Below are positions 41,929 to 50,830 of a DNA stretch of 64,000 bases, piece after piece. Location: positions 17,496 to 81,495 of the forward strand of contig NZ_JAPNTZ010000027.1 of assembly GCF_026626335.1 (NCBI RefSeq), read 5' to 3'. This DNA comes from Paractinoplanes pyxinae. Lineage in GTDB: Bacteria > Actinomycetota > Actinomycetes > Mycobacteriales > Micromonosporaceae. The translations under genes and the position numbers were made by a program. The stretch's first letter is position 1. The number at the start of each line of letters is the position of its first letter. Below the pieces are notes generated by a model, which ran no database searches, was not told the origin of the DNA, and was given only the letters and a program-made list of their open reading frames with translations.

Positions 41929-42102
41929 ATGGCATTCGATGACAAGGTCGACAACAAGGCCGAGGAAGTCGGCGGCAAGGTCAAGGAGGGCGTCGGCCGC
42001 GCTACGGACGACGAGAAGCTCGAGGCTGAGGGTAAGGCCGACCAGAGCAGCTCGAAGGTCAAGCAGGCTGTGGAGAACGTGAAGGACGCCTTCAAGTCCT
42101 GA
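41929..42102 (+). CDS. CsbD-family stress protein
   Basis: A 57-residue very charged protein. FDDKVDNKAEEVGGKVKEGV, GRATDDEKLEAEGKADQ and KVKQAVENVKDAF form the CsbD repeat pattern of amphipathic helices. Family members are produced in large amounts under general (sigma-B type) stress; the mechanism is unknown. ATG 41929 is fixed by GTGGAGG at 41917-41923. Own terminator follows. Confidence 0.93.
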   Translation: MAFDDKVDNKAEEVGGKVKEGVGRATDDEKLEAEGKADQSSSKVKQAVENVKDAFKS

Positions 42103-42121
42103 CCCCACCGCACCAGACACA

Positions 42122-42151
42122 ACGGCCCGCGGCGTCATCGCCGCGGGCCGT
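42122..42151 (+). terminator. Strong hairpin terminator after csbD-like gene
   Basis: A perfect 13-bp stem, ACGGCCCGCGGCG (42122-42134) with CGCCGCGGGCCGT (42139-42151), on a TCAT loop, 20 bases past the stop codon. Confidence 0.85.
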
Positions 42152-42212
42152 CGTCGTGGGAATCACCCGTTGAGCGCGGTTGCCGGCCGGTCGGGAGCGG
42201 TACACCGGGGTC

Positions 42213-42649
42213 ATGAAGCGTGTACTTGCCGTCCTGGCCGCGTCGGGGCTGCTGCTGACGGGATGCGGATCCTCAGGGAGTGACGCCGGTGCGGCGCCGG
42301 CGCCCACCACGGCGGCCACTTCAAAAAGCGCCGCCCCTACGACTGCGCCGGACACCAGCGCGTCGGCCGGCGGCTCGACCGGGCCGAAGCGCCGTTCAGC
42401 CGGGAGGCGGGGGAGTCGGGCCGCAAGACGGTCACCCTCGAGCCCGGTGCGGCCGGCTTCTCGTTGTTGATCTGGCCGTACTACGCCAATTTCGACAAAG
42501 GTGAATGCAGGCCGGTCGAGGTGCGCGGCTATCGGGTTTATCCGCCGGACGAAACGGCGTCGATTTTCGTGGCGAGCCCGCAGACGGTTTGCTCGGCCAA
42601 GGGCGTCGGCACGGGCCGCGTACACCCGATCGGGAATCGCGCCGGCTGA
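42213..42649 (+). pseudogene. Broken DUF4232 lipoprotein gene
   Basis: ATG 42213 opens a perfect lipoprotein signal (MKRVLAVLAASGLLLTGCGSS) and a Ser/Thr/Ala linker, but that frame then runs into arginine-rich sequence and stops at 42470. The second half of a DUF4232 domain (KTVTLEPGAAGFSLLIW, YRVYPPDETASIFV, PQTVCSAKG) continues in another frame to 42649. The first half of the domain is missing. The simplest reading is an internal deletion with frameshift near 42380-42395. Without reads I cannot exclude a sequencing indel, but the missing half-domain argues against that. Confidence 0.7.
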
Positions 42650-42835
42650 GGCAGAATGCATTCTAAGCTGCGGAAATGCCGCCGGAAACGCGTACTTAAC
42701 AGTAGGGTCGTCCGTTCGGACCATCCACCGAGGACGTTCGGGCAACATCGACACTGATGTAAATCTGGACGCGTCCGGGAACCGTGTCTTCCGTCGACGG
42801 GGCGACGCTCACCGCCCCCAAACGAGGAGATTTTG

Positions 42836-43417
42836 ATGCTCAACACGAAGCGTTCCCGGGTCCGTGCCGCCGCTGGGGTGGGAATGGCGGCCGTGGTGGC
42901 CACCGTCGGCGCCGTGACCTACAACGCCTCAGCCGCCGAGCAGGCCGCCGTCGTCGCGCCGGCCGCCGTCGGACCGGACGCCCGCGCGGTGTCCATCCCC
43001 GGCATCCCGGCCGCCATCAAGCCCCCGAAGGGCGCCAAGCCGATCGGCGCGTACGTCGTGGCCTCCGGCACCCAGACCTACACCTGCACCGGCGGCGTCT
43101 TCACCGGCGCCTCGGTCCCCGAGGCCCAGCTGATCGGCACCGGCGGCCGCATCCACCACTTCGCCGGCCCCAGCTGGCAGTCGACCCGCGACAACTCGCT
43201 CGTGAAGGCCAAGAAGATCGGCGAGAGCCCGCGCACCGGCACGATCCCGGAGCTGCTGCTCGAGGTCACCGACAAGTCCGGCAGCGGCGTCATCGGCACC
43301 GCGACCCACATCAGCCGCCTGCTCACCTCGGGCGGCACCGCGCCCGCCGGCGCCTGCACCGACGGCGCCACCAAAGCCGTCAAGTACGGCGCCGTGTACG
43401 TCTTCTGGAAGGCCTGA
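42836..43417 (+). CDS. Secreted DUF3455-family protein
   Basis: A 193-residue exported protein. The signal peptide runs to about AEQAA after VGMAAVVATVGAVTYNASA. The DUF3455 core is GTQTYTCTGGVF, FAGPSWQS, and ISRLLTSGGTAPAGACTDG, with two cysteines likely to be paired, ending in YGAVYVFWK. The family is widespread in secreted proteins of fungi and actinomycetes, without known activity. ATG 42836 has GAGGAG six bases ahead. It is followed by three tandem terminator hairpins, which hints at high expression. Confidence 0.85.
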   Translation: MLNTKRSRVRAAAGVGMAAVVATVGAVTYNASAAEQAAVVAPAAVGPDARAVSIPGIPAAIKPPKGAKPIGAYVVASGTQTYTCTGGVFTGASVPEAQLIGTGGRIHHFAGPSWQSTRDNSLVKAKKIGESPRTGTIPELLLEVTDKSGSGVIGTATHISRLLTSGGTAPAGACTDGATKAVKYGAVYVFWKA

Positions 43418-43723
43418 CGCTTCCGCGGCCCGGCGCCCACCAAAGCGCCGGGCCTTCCGCGGCCCGACGCCCACCAAAGCGCCGGGCCTTCCGCGGCCCG
43501 ACGCCCATGAAAGGCGCCGGGCCTTTTGCGGCTAGGGAGTCAGGCGGCCTGTCAACCCTGTAATCCCCCAATAGGCCACGCCCGTGCGTGACCGTCGGCA
43601 CGAGTAATCCGTAACAGCCAATTGGAAAGTTGTCGTTCATCACGTATCGCTGTCGGAAAGGGCGTTGCCGGGCATAGCTTGGCCGGTGGGAGCACTCCCA
43701 GCACAAACTGAGCGGAGACCGGC
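43418..43723. other. Spacer with triple terminator and promoter region
   Basis: The first third is the tandem hairpin block. The rest, from about 43530 to 43723, is AT-richer (TAATCCGTAACAGCCAATTG) and should contain the promoter of the hydrolase gene. No gene seen. Confidence 0.5.
43429..43521 (+). terminator. Three tandem terminator hairpins on a 34-bp repeat
   Basis: Three copies of a 34-base unit, each folding into a hairpin: CCCGGCGC with GCGCCGGG (43429-43452, perfect), the same with one mismatch (43463-43486), and a third (43497-43521) followed by CCTTTTG. The first begins 12 bases after the stop codon. Confidence 0.85.
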
Positions 43724-44548
43724 ATGGGTTACGTAACCACTTCCGACGGCGTCGAGATCTTCTACAAGGACTGGGGCTCGGGCCAGCCCATCGTGTTCAG
43801 CCACGGCTGGCCGCTGTCCGCCGACGACTGGGACACCCAGATGCTCTACTTCCTGAGCAAGGGCTACCGCGTCGTCGCGGCCGACCGGCGGGGGCACGGC
43901 CGGTCCACTCAGGTCAGTGACGGCCACGACATGGACCACTACGCCGACGACCTCAAGGCTGTCGTCGAGCACCTCGACCTGCGTGACGCCATCCACGTCG
44001 GGCACTCGACCGGTGGCGGCGAGGTCGCCCACTACATCGCCCGGCACGGCGAGGAGCGGGTGGCCCGGGCCGTGCTCATCAGCGCCGTCCCGCCGCTGAT
44101 GGTGCAGACCGAGGCCAACCCGGGCGGCCTGCCCAAGAGCGTCTTCGACGACCTGCAGGCGCAGCTGGCGGCCAACCGCTCGGAGTTCTACCGCGCGCTG
44201 CCGTCCGGCCCGTTCTACGGCTTCAACCGTGAGGGTGTCGAGTCGTCCGAGGCGATCATCGCCAACTGGTGGCGTCAGGGCATGATGGGCGGGGCCAAGG
44301 CCCACTACGACGGCATCGTCGCGTTCTCGCAGACCGACTTCACCGAGGACCTGAAGAAGATCACCGTCCCGGTCCTGGTCATGCACGGCACCGACGACCA
44401 GATCGTCCCCTACGCGGACGCCGGCCCGCTCTCGGTCAAGCTGGTCAAGAACGGCACGCTCAAGTCGTACGAGGGTTTCCCGCACGGCATGCCGACGACC
44501 CAGGCCGACACGATCAACGCCGACCTGCTGGAGTGGCTGCAGTCCTGA
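43724..44548 (+). CDS. Alpha/beta hydrolase, cofactor-free chloroperoxidase family
   Basis: A 274-residue alpha/beta hydrolase close to the bacterial non-haem chloroperoxidases and esterases. IVFSHGWPLSADDWDTQM holds the oxyanion region, VGHSTGGGEV the nucleophile serine, VLVMHGTDDQIVP the acid and FPHGMP the histidine, so the triad is intact. DRRGHGRSTQ is also typical of the family. Such enzymes are probably esterases in life, with perhydrolase side activity. No signal peptide. Terminator follows. Confidence 0.92.
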   Translation: MGYVTTSDGVEIFYKDWGSGQPIVFSHGWPLSADDWDTQMLYFLSKGYRVVAADRRGHGRSTQVSDGHDMDHYADDLKAVVEHLDLRDAIHVGHSTGGGEVAHYIARHGEERVARAVLISAVPPLMVQTEANPGGLPKSVFDDLQAQLAANRSEFYRALPSGPFYGFNREGVESSEAIIANWWRQGMMGGAKAHYDGIVAFSQTDFTEDLKKITVPVLVMHGTDDQIVPYADAGPLSVKLVKNGTLKSYEGFPHGMPTTQADTINADLLEWLQS

Positions 44549-44554
44549 ACGGGG

Positions 44555-44588
44555 GCGTCCCCGGGGATTTCTGTATTCCCGGGGACGC
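44555..44588 (+). terminator. Hairpin terminator
   Basis: An 11-bp perfect stem, GCGTCCCCGGG (44555-44565) with CCCGGGGACGC (44578-44588), around a 12-base loop, just after the hydrolase stop. Confidence 0.75.
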
Positions 44589-44626
44589 AGTCCGTAATTG
44601 GCGTTAGGCCTCTATTGTCGTCCCCC

Positions 44627-45565
44627 ATGGGAACGCTATCGAGGGTCCTCGTCGCGCTGGCCGCCATCCTGGCCACCGGGGCGGTGAACACTCCGGCCCA
44701 TGCGATCGCGAACGGTGACGGGGTGCCGGACGGAAAGTACGAATTCGCGGTCAAGCTCACCGATATCGGCATTCCGACCGCCGACGGGGGCAAGCGGAAC
44801 AGTTCCTGTTCGGGCGGGCTGATCTCGCCGCACTGGGTGCTCACCGCCGGACACTGCTTCAAGGACGAGAACGACAAGCGCGTCTCTCGTACGGTGGCCG
44901 ACAAGACGATCGCCACGATCGGCCGGGCCGACCTCAAGGGCAAGGCCGGCATGACCGCCAACGTCGTGGAGGTCCGCCAGCACGGGGACGCCGACGTGGC
45001 GCTGGCCCGGCTCGACCGGGCGGTCACCGGCATCACGCCGCTCAAGCTCAACCGTACGAAACCGAAGGACGGCCAACGGCTGCGGCTGGTCGGATTCGGG
45101 TTGACCAGCGGCACCGCCAAGCAGACGGCCAGCCGCCTGCAGACCGGGCAGTTCGAGGTCACCTCGGTCGCGAAGACCGAGCTGGGCGTGGAGGGCACGG
45201 CCCCGCGCAAGACCACCAGCGCCTGCCCGCACGACTCGGGCGGCCCCTATTTCACCGACGGCAAGCCGGCCGTGGTGGTGGCCGTGGTCAGCCGAGGGCC
45301 GCGCTGCCCGCACAGCGGCGCCGACACCTCCACCCGCGTAGACGCGATCGCGCCCTGGATCCTCTCGGTGGTCGGAAAAGACCTTTCGCCCCCGAAGAAG
45401 CCGACCAACAAGCCGGCAGCGCCGGTGAAAGCAGCGCCGCAAGCGCAGGTGACCGAGCCCACACCACCCCTGCTCTGGATCGCCGCGATACCCCTGGTTC
45501 TGCTGGTCGGGGGGCTGTTGGTGTGGACGCTGAGACCGCGCCGGGGCAGTCACCGCCGCCGCTGA
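44627..45565 (+). CDS. Trypsin-like serine protease with C-terminal membrane anchor
   Basis: A 312-residue exported S1 protease. A signal peptide (VLVALAAILATGAVNTPAHA) leads to the chymotrypsin fold: WVLTAGHC with the histidine, HGDADVALARLD with the aspartate and CPHDSGGPYF with the serine. A proline-lysine-rich stalk (about 250-282) is followed by a helix (LLWIAAIPLVLLVGGLLVW) and a basic end, so the mature enzyme should be tethered outside the membrane, like mycosin-type anchors. ATG 44627 is assumed; the upstream TTG at 44615 is in frame, and neither has a clear ribosome site. Confidence 0.9.
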   Translation: MGTLSRVLVALAAILATGAVNTPAHAIANGDGVPDGKYEFAVKLTDIGIPTADGGKRNSSCSGGLISPHWVLTAGHCFKDENDKRVSRTVADKTIATIGRADLKGKAGMTANVVEVRQHGDADVALARLDRAVTGITPLKLNRTKPKDGQRLRLVGFGLTSGTAKQTASRLQTGQFEVTSVAKTELGVEGTAPRKTTSACPHDSGGPYFTDGKPAVVVAVVSRGPRCPHSGADTSTRVDAIAPWILSVVGKDLSPPKKPTNKPAAPVKAAPQAQVTEPTPPLLWIAAIPLVLLVGGLLVWTLRPRRGSHRRR

Positions 45566-45670
45566 CAGCGCCGTATCAGCGATATGTGCGCGGGATGTCA
45601 GACCCCCGCGCGAATCTTCTTCCCGAGAGCCGGCGCCACACGGCGCTGCTCGCGACGGGAGGAAAGTGAC

Positions 45671-46654
45671 ATGAGTGACCTCGTGGTGCGTGCGGAGGGA
45701 CTCCGCAAGCGCTTCGGCAAGACACAGGCACTCGACGGGGTGGACCTCGCGATGCGCCGTGGCACCGTGCTCGGCGTGCTCGGGCCGAACGGCGCCGGCA
45801 AGACCACAGCCGTACGAGTTCTGGCCACCCTGCTGCGGCCGGACGAGGGCAGCGCCGAGGTGGCCGGCATCGACGTGCTCAAGGAGCCGGCCCGCGTGCG
45901 CCGCCGGATCGGCCTCACCGGCCAGTACGCCAGCGTCGACGAGGACCTGACCGGCACCCAGAACCTGGTGCTGATCGGCCAGCTGCTCGACCTGACGACC
46001 CGCGACGCCAAGAAGCGCGCGGCCGAGCTGCTCGAGTGGTTCGACCTCACCGAGGCGGCGGGCCGGATGGCCAAGACCTACTCCGGCGGCATGCGGCGCC
46101 GGCTCGACCTGGCGGCCAGCCTGGTCGGCCACCCCGAGGTGATCTTCCTCGACGAGCCGACCACCGGCCTCGACCCGGCCAAGCGCGAGGACATGTGGGG
46201 CGTCGTGCGCACCCAGGTCACCCAGGGTTCGAGCGTCCTGCTGACCACGCAGTACCTGGAGGAGGCGGACGCCCTGGCCGACGAGATCGTGGTGATCAAC
46301 CACGGCAAGGTGATCGCCCACGACACTCCGGACGGGCTCAAGCGCCGCGTCGGCGGCCTCACCCTGAGCGTGCGCCCGGCCGACCCGGCCAAGGTGCCGG
46401 AGACGCTTCGCGTGCTCGACGCGGTGGCCGCCCCCGGCACCAATGCCTCGGCCGAGACCGCTGCGGGCGCCCGTCCCGGCGCGGTCAGCGTGCCCGTGAC
46501 CAGCGACCTGGCGCTCGACGAGGCCGTGCCGGCCCTGCGCCGCGCCGGTGTCGAGGTCGTCGACTTCGGCCTGCACCTGCCCAGCCTCGACGAGGTGTTC
46601 CACGCCCTCACCGAAGGCGCCCCCGAGACCCAGAAGGAGAACGAGCTCGTATGA
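45671..46654 (+). CDS. DrrA-like ABC transporter ATPase
   Basis: A 327-residue ATPase of the daunorubicin-resistance exporter type. Walker A GPNGAGKTTAVR, Q-loop GLTGQYASVDEDLTG, signature YSGGMRRRLDLA, Walker B VIFLDEPTTGLDP and H-loop-position TTQYLEEAD are all intact; the Q in TTQYLEEAD is normal for this subfamily. The C-terminal 90 residues form the extra DrrA-type domain. Its stop overlaps the permease start (ATGA). It probably exports a hydrophobic compound or lipid; no biosynthetic cluster adjoins. Confidence 0.94.
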   Translation: MSDLVVRAEGLRKRFGKTQALDGVDLAMRRGTVLGVLGPNGAGKTTAVRVLATLLRPDEGSAEVAGIDVLKEPARVRRRIGLTGQYASVDEDLTGTQNLVLIGQLLDLTTRDAKKRAAELLEWFDLTEAAGRMAKTYSGGMRRRLDLAASLVGHPEVIFLDEPTTGLDPAKREDMWGVVRTQVTQGSSVLLTTQYLEEADALADEIVVINHGKVIAHDTPDGLKRRVGGLTLSVRPADPAKVPETLRVLDAVAAPGTNASAETAAGARPGAVSVPVTSDLALDEAVPALRRAGVEVVDFGLHLPSLDEVFHALTEGAPETQKENELV

Positions 46655-47478
46655 CCACCCTCGACGTCCCCACCCGCGGCTTCACCGGCGACATCGACCG
46701 TCCACGCGGCGGCGCGCTAGCTGCGTTAGTGCGCCACAGTGTGGCGCTGGCCCGGCGAAGTCTGATCAAGACCATCCGTACGCCGGAAGCCCTCATCGAC
46801 GTGACCGTGCAGCCGGTCATCTTCCTGCTGCTGTTCACCTATCTGTTCGGCGGGGCCATCGGCGCCGGTGACCGCGGCGCCTACCTGCAGTTCCTGCTGC
46901 CGGGTCTGCTGGCCCAGTCGCTGGCGCTGGGCGGCATCGCGCTCGGCCAGAACCTGAACGCCGACATCGAGAAGGGCGTGTTCGACCGCTTCCGCTCGCT
47001 GCCCGTGGCCCGGTCGGCGCCGCTGGTCGGCGCGGTCTCGGCCGACGTCGTGCGCTATCTGACCGTGTGCGTGTTCATGCTGGGCTTCGGCACGCTGATG
47101 GGCTTCCGGGTCGAGACCGGCTTCGTGCCGGCGGTGGCCGCGGTCGCGCTGTCCATCGGGTTCGGGCTGTGCTTCTGCTGGATCTCGGTGTGGGTCGGCA
47201 TGCTCGTGCGCACCCCGGGCGCCGTCCAGGGCGTGATGTTCCTGCTGATCTTCCCGCTCTCGTTCGGCAGCAACGTGTTCGTGCAGACCAACACGCTGCC
47301 GGGCTGGCTGCAGGCGTTCGTCCACGTCAACCCGATCACCCCGCTGGTCTCGACGATCCGCGGACTGCTGGTCGGCGGCCCGGTGGCGCACAACCTGACG
47401 ATCACCCTGGCCTGGATGGCCGGCCTGCTGGTGGTCTTCGTGCCGCTGGCCCTGCGCGCCTACGCGCGGCGGGCCTGA
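46651..47478 (+). CDS. DrrB-like ABC-2 permease
   Basis: A 275-residue ABC-2 membrane subunit with six helices. LIDVTVQPVIFLLLFTYLFGGAI, YLQFLLPGLLAQSLALGG, DRFRSLPVARSAPLVG (the conserved coupling loop), FPLSFGSNVFVQTNTLPGWLQ and FVHVNPITPLVSTIRGLL match the DrrB family closely. Translationally coupled to the ATPase. Its last 19 bases overlap the convergent SARP-type regulator gene. Confidence 0.94.
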   Translation: MTTLDVPTRGFTGDIDRPRGGALAALVRHSVALARRSLIKTIRTPEALIDVTVQPVIFLLLFTYLFGGAIGAGDRGAYLQFLLPGLLAQSLALGGIALGQNLNADIEKGVFDRFRSLPVARSAPLVGAVSADVVRYLTVCVFMLGFGTLMGFRVETGFVPAVAAVALSIGFGLCFCWISVWVGMLVRTPGAVQGVMFLLIFPLSFGSNVFVQTNTLPGWLQAFVHVNPITPLVSTIRGLLVGGPVAHNLTITLAWMAGLLVVFVPLALRAYARRA

Positions 47479-50400
47479 ATCTCGCGGCCCAGGAAGGCCG
47501 GATCGACCTGGACGGCAGCGGTCTGGCCGTCCAGGTTGAAACCTTTCCCGTACGCGTCGGAGAAGCCCGCCTCGCCCAGGGCCGCCTGGGCCCGTGTGCT
47601 CAGGGCCCGCACCTGCGGGTCGCCGTGGTCGTGGCTGCCGCGCAGCCGGGCTGCGGCGCCGAGCAGCCGGGCCGCCTCCCGCGGGCTGCCCTGGCGCTCG
47701 GCGAGGCCGGCCGCGGTCACCGCCACGAGAGCCAGAATCGGCTTGTCCCGGCTCTCCACGGCGGCCGTGTAGGCGCCGGCGAGGGCCCGGTGCGCGCCGG
47801 CCAGGTCGCCCAGGGCCAGGTTGAGCGACGCCCGCACGCTGCCGGCGATGGCCCGGCCGTGGTCGCCGGCGAACAGCGGGTCGGCCGCCATCTCGGCCTC
47901 GGCCAGGTCGATGAGCACGCGGGCCCGCTCCAGGTCGCCGTGGCGCACCCAGATGCCGCTCTCCAGCGCGTTGAGCAGCACCAGCATCTCCGGCGCGGCG
48001 CCCTGCTGAGCCCTCTCCCGCAGCGAGACGAGCATGGCGATGGCCTGCTCGTCGTTGCCCTGGCGCATCTGCAGGTCGATCCAGCGCAGGTCGATGAACA
48101 GCTCGTCGTTGATGCTGAGCGACCCGAACTGGCGGGCCAGCGAGCGGGCCCGGTTGAGGTCGGCCAGCGCGCCCTCCGGGTCGCCGTCGTACTGCCGCAG
48201 CAGGGCCCGCATGGGCAGCGAGGTCGCCTGCCCCCAGCGGTCGCCGACGCTCACGAAACACTTCAGCGCGGCGGTCAGATGGACGGCCATCTGCTCGACG
48301 TCGCCCTCGTTCTCGGCGAACTGGGCCCGGAAAAGCTGGGCCAGCCCGGCCAGCCAGACGTCGTCGCCCGTGGTCAGCCGGTTGATGACGGCCATCGACG
48401 CCTCGTCCTCCTGCAGGAAGAACAGGGCCAGCGCGGTCAGCGCGCCGGCCAGGCCGGGCAGCGCGGGGTAGGCGAGCAGGCGGTCGGCCAGGGCGCGCAG
48501 CTCCGCCTCGCTCTTCTCGACCGCCTCCGGCGTCATGGAGGAACGCGCGCCGACCCGGTTGAGCAGCAGCACCGCTTCGGCGCAGTCGCGGGCCAGCGAG
48601 GGACCGCTCGCGGGCGCGGCCAGGGCTTCGGCGAGCCAGTAGGTGGCGTCGGTGTGCCGGCCGAACATCTGCCAGTACCAGGCCAGGTTCATGGCCAGGG
48701 CGACCGCGCCGGCGCCGTTGCCGATGTCGCACAGGTGGCGCAGGGCGGCGAGCACGTTGTCGTACTCGGCATTCAATTCGCGCAGGGCGTCGATCTGGCG
48801 GTGGTCGCGCAGCTCGGGCTCGAGGCGGGCGGTGAGGGCGGCGAGGTGGTGCGCGGCCATTCCCCGTACGGCGGTCAGCCGGCCCGCCTCGGCCAGCCGC
48901 TCGATCCCGTACTCGCGAAGGGTTTCCAGCATCCGGTAGCGGCCGGGCTCCGGTGCGAGCTGCAGCAACGACTTGTCGACCAGCGCGCCGAGCAGTTCCG
49001 GAATCTCGGCCGGGGAGACGGACGTGCCGGCGCAGACCGCGGCCGCCGTCGCCGCGGTGACCCCGCCGGGCAGCACGGAGACGCGCTCGGCCACCGTGCG
49101 TTCGTCGTCGCTCAGCAGCTCCCAGCTCCAGGCGATGACCGCGCGCAGCGTGCGGTGGCGTGGGCTGGCCGTGCGGCTTCCGGTGGTGAGCAGGCGGAAC
49201 CGGTCGGAGAGGCCGGCCGTCAGCTCGGCCAGCGAGAGCGTACGCAGGCGGGCCGCGGCCAGCTCCAGGGCCAGCGGCATGCCGTCGAGCGCCCGGACGA
49301 TCCGGGTCACGTCGCCGAGGGTGGTCTCGTCGACGTCGAATCCGGGGCGAACGGCTGCGGCCCGCTCGACGAAAAGGTGAATTGACGCCGTACGCCGAAC
49401 TTGCGCGAGATCGTCGCCGGGCGCAGGCAGAGTCAACGGCCCGAGCGGAACCAGCGCCTCCCCGTCGACGGCCAGCGGCTCACGACTGGTGGCCAGCACG
49501 CGCAGCCCCGGGCACCGCGGCAGCAGCGCGGCGAGCAGATGGGCCACGGCGTCGATCAGATGCTCGCAGTTGTCCGCGATGAGCAGGCACTCCCGGCCGC
49601 CCAGCTGCTCGACCAGCACGTCCAGCTCCTCGCCGAACGCCTGCAGACGGGCCGACGGCTCGAACAGCGCCGACCCGCGCAGCCCGGCCGCGGTGAGCAG
49701 GGCCGCGCCGACCTTGGCGGGCTCGGTGACCGCGGCCAGATCGATCAGCCAGGTGCCGTCCCGGTACTCGTGCCGGCGGCGCCGCCCGGCCTCGATCGAC
49801 AGCCGCGTCTTACCGGCTCCGCCCGGCCCGACGATGGTGACGAGCCGCCCGGCCGCGAGCAGCGTGTCGATCCGGGCCAGGTCGTCGTCCCGCCCGACGA
49901 AACTGGTGAGCGGCGCGGGCAGATTGCTCGGCGGGCGGCCCGGCGCGGCCGGCGTCGGCGCGGTCGCGGCGGGGGAGCGCAGGAGGCGCAGATGGCGTTC
50001 GCTCAAGGCCGTCCCGGGGTCGACGCCGAGCCGGTCGGCCAGGACCTCCCGGGTCGACTCGTAGACGCCCAGCGCCTCGGCCTGCCGCCCCTGGGCCGCG
50101 AGCGCGTCCATCAGCAGGGCCGCGGCCCGCTCGTCGACCGGTTCCTCGGCGAGCAACGCCGTGAGCCGGGCCCCCGCGTCGGCCGCCCGGCCCAGCGCGA
50201 GTTCGGCCTCGGCCAGGTCGGCCACCGCCTCCAGCCAGGTGTTCCGGAGCCTGGTCGCGGCGGTCGGCGCCACCGCGGCCACGGCCACCGGCTCGGCCCA
50301 AAGACCGACTGCCTCGCTCAGCAGCTTGGCCGCCGTCGCCGGGTCGCCCGCCTGCAGCCGGTGGCGCCCCCAGGCGGCCAGCCGTTCGAAGCGCAGCGAG

Positions 50401-50777
50401 TCGACGTCGTTCTCGGCCACCTCGAGCCGGTAGCCGCCCTCGACCTGCGCCACCGCGCCGCCCGACCCGAGCATCTTGCGCAGCCGCGACACCAGCGACT
50501 GCAGCGCGTTCCCCGGCTCACCCGGACGCCCGTCGGCCCATACCGCGTCGACCAGGCTCGCCGAGTCGACCACCCGCCCACCCGCCAGCGCGAGCCGCAC
50601 CAGCAGCGCCCTTACGCGCGCACCAGGAACGGCGACCACGGCCCCGCCGCAGCTCACCTCGAAGGCCCCCAGCAGCGTCACCCGCAGCCGCGACGCCGAG
50701 TCCCCGTCCCCGCCCACACCCCCGATCCTGCCGCGCCCACGCCACCGAACCCAAACCGGCCCCTCAGCCATCGGCAT
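47460..50777 (-). CDS. SARP/AfsR-type regulator: BTAD, NB-ARC-like ATPase and TPR region
   Basis: A regulator of about 1105 residues. The winged-helix DNA-binding domain (LRVTLLGAFEVSCGG, LVDAVWADGRPGEPGNALQSLVSRLRK, split by the trans-act-C pattern) is followed by the bacterial activator domain (residues about 100-250), the STAND ATPase (TSFVGRDDDLARID, Walker A IVGPGGAGKTRLS, LLIADNCEHLIDAV, LATSREPL) and a C-terminal half of TPR-like helices. Such proteins integrate signals to switch secondary metabolism or stress genes. ATG 50777 is preferred, since the longer frame overlaps the divergent sigma-factor gene. It may regulate the convergent exporter or the sigma operon. Confidence 0.9.
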   Translation of the reverse strand: MPMAEGPVWVRWRGRGRIGGVGGDGDSASRLRVTLLGAFEVSCGGAVVAVPGARVRALLVRLALAGGRVVDSASLVDAVWADGRPGEPGNALQSLVSRLRKMLGSGGAVAQVEGGYRLEVAENDVDSLRFERLAAWGRHRLQAGDPATAAKLLSEAVGLWAEPVAVAAVAPTAATRLRNTWLEAVADLAEAELALGRAADAGARLTALLAEEPVDERAAALLMDALAAQGRQAEALGVYESTREVLADRLGVDPGTALSERHLRLLRSPAATAPTPAAPGRPPSNLPAPLTSFVGRDDDLARIDTLLAAGRLVTIVGPGGAGKTRLSIEAGRRRRHEYRDGTWLIDLAAVTEPAKVGAALLTAAGLRGSALFEPSARLQAFGEELDVLVEQLGGRECLLIADNCEHLIDAVAHLLAALLPRCPGLRVLATSREPLAVDGEALVPLGPLTLPAPGDDLAQVRRTASIHLFVERAAAVRPGFDVDETTLGDVTRIVRALDGMPLALELAAARLRTLSLAELTAGLSDRFRLLTTGSRTASPRHRTLRAVIAWSWELLSDDERTVAERVSVLPGGVTAATAAAVCAGTSVSPAEIPELLGALVDKSLLQLAPEPGRYRMLETLREYGIERLAEAGRLTAVRGMAAHHLAALTARLEPELRDHRQIDALRELNAEYDNVLAALRHLCDIGNGAGAVALAMNLAWYWQMFGRHTDATYWLAEALAAPASGPSLARDCAEAVLLLNRVGARSSMTPEAVEKSEAELRALADRLLAYPALPGLAGALTALALFFLQEDEASMAVINRLTTGDDVWLAGLAQLFRAQFAENEGDVEQMAVHLTAALKCFVSVGDRWGQATSLPMRALLRQYDGDPEGALADLNRARSLARQFGSLSINDELFIDLRWIDLQMRQGNDEQAIAMLVSLRERAQQGAAPEMLVLLNALESGIWVRHGDLERARVLIDLAEAEMAADPLFAGDHGRAIAGSVRASLNLALGDLAGAHRALAGAYTAAVESRDKPILALVAVTAAGLAERQGSPREAARLLGAAARLRGSHDHGDPQVRALSTRAQAALGEAGFSDAYGKGFNLDGQTAAVQVDPAFLGREIQARRA

Positions 50778-50830
50778 AAATTCGCCCGCCGCGGCAACCT
50801 TCGTCCGATCCCGGGGCGTATGTACTTCCC

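Noticed and set aside
47067..49385. A 772-codon plus-strand frame over the SARP-type regulator
   Set aside because: Low-complexity product with no motif; the minus strand carries the BTAD, ATPase and TPR domains.
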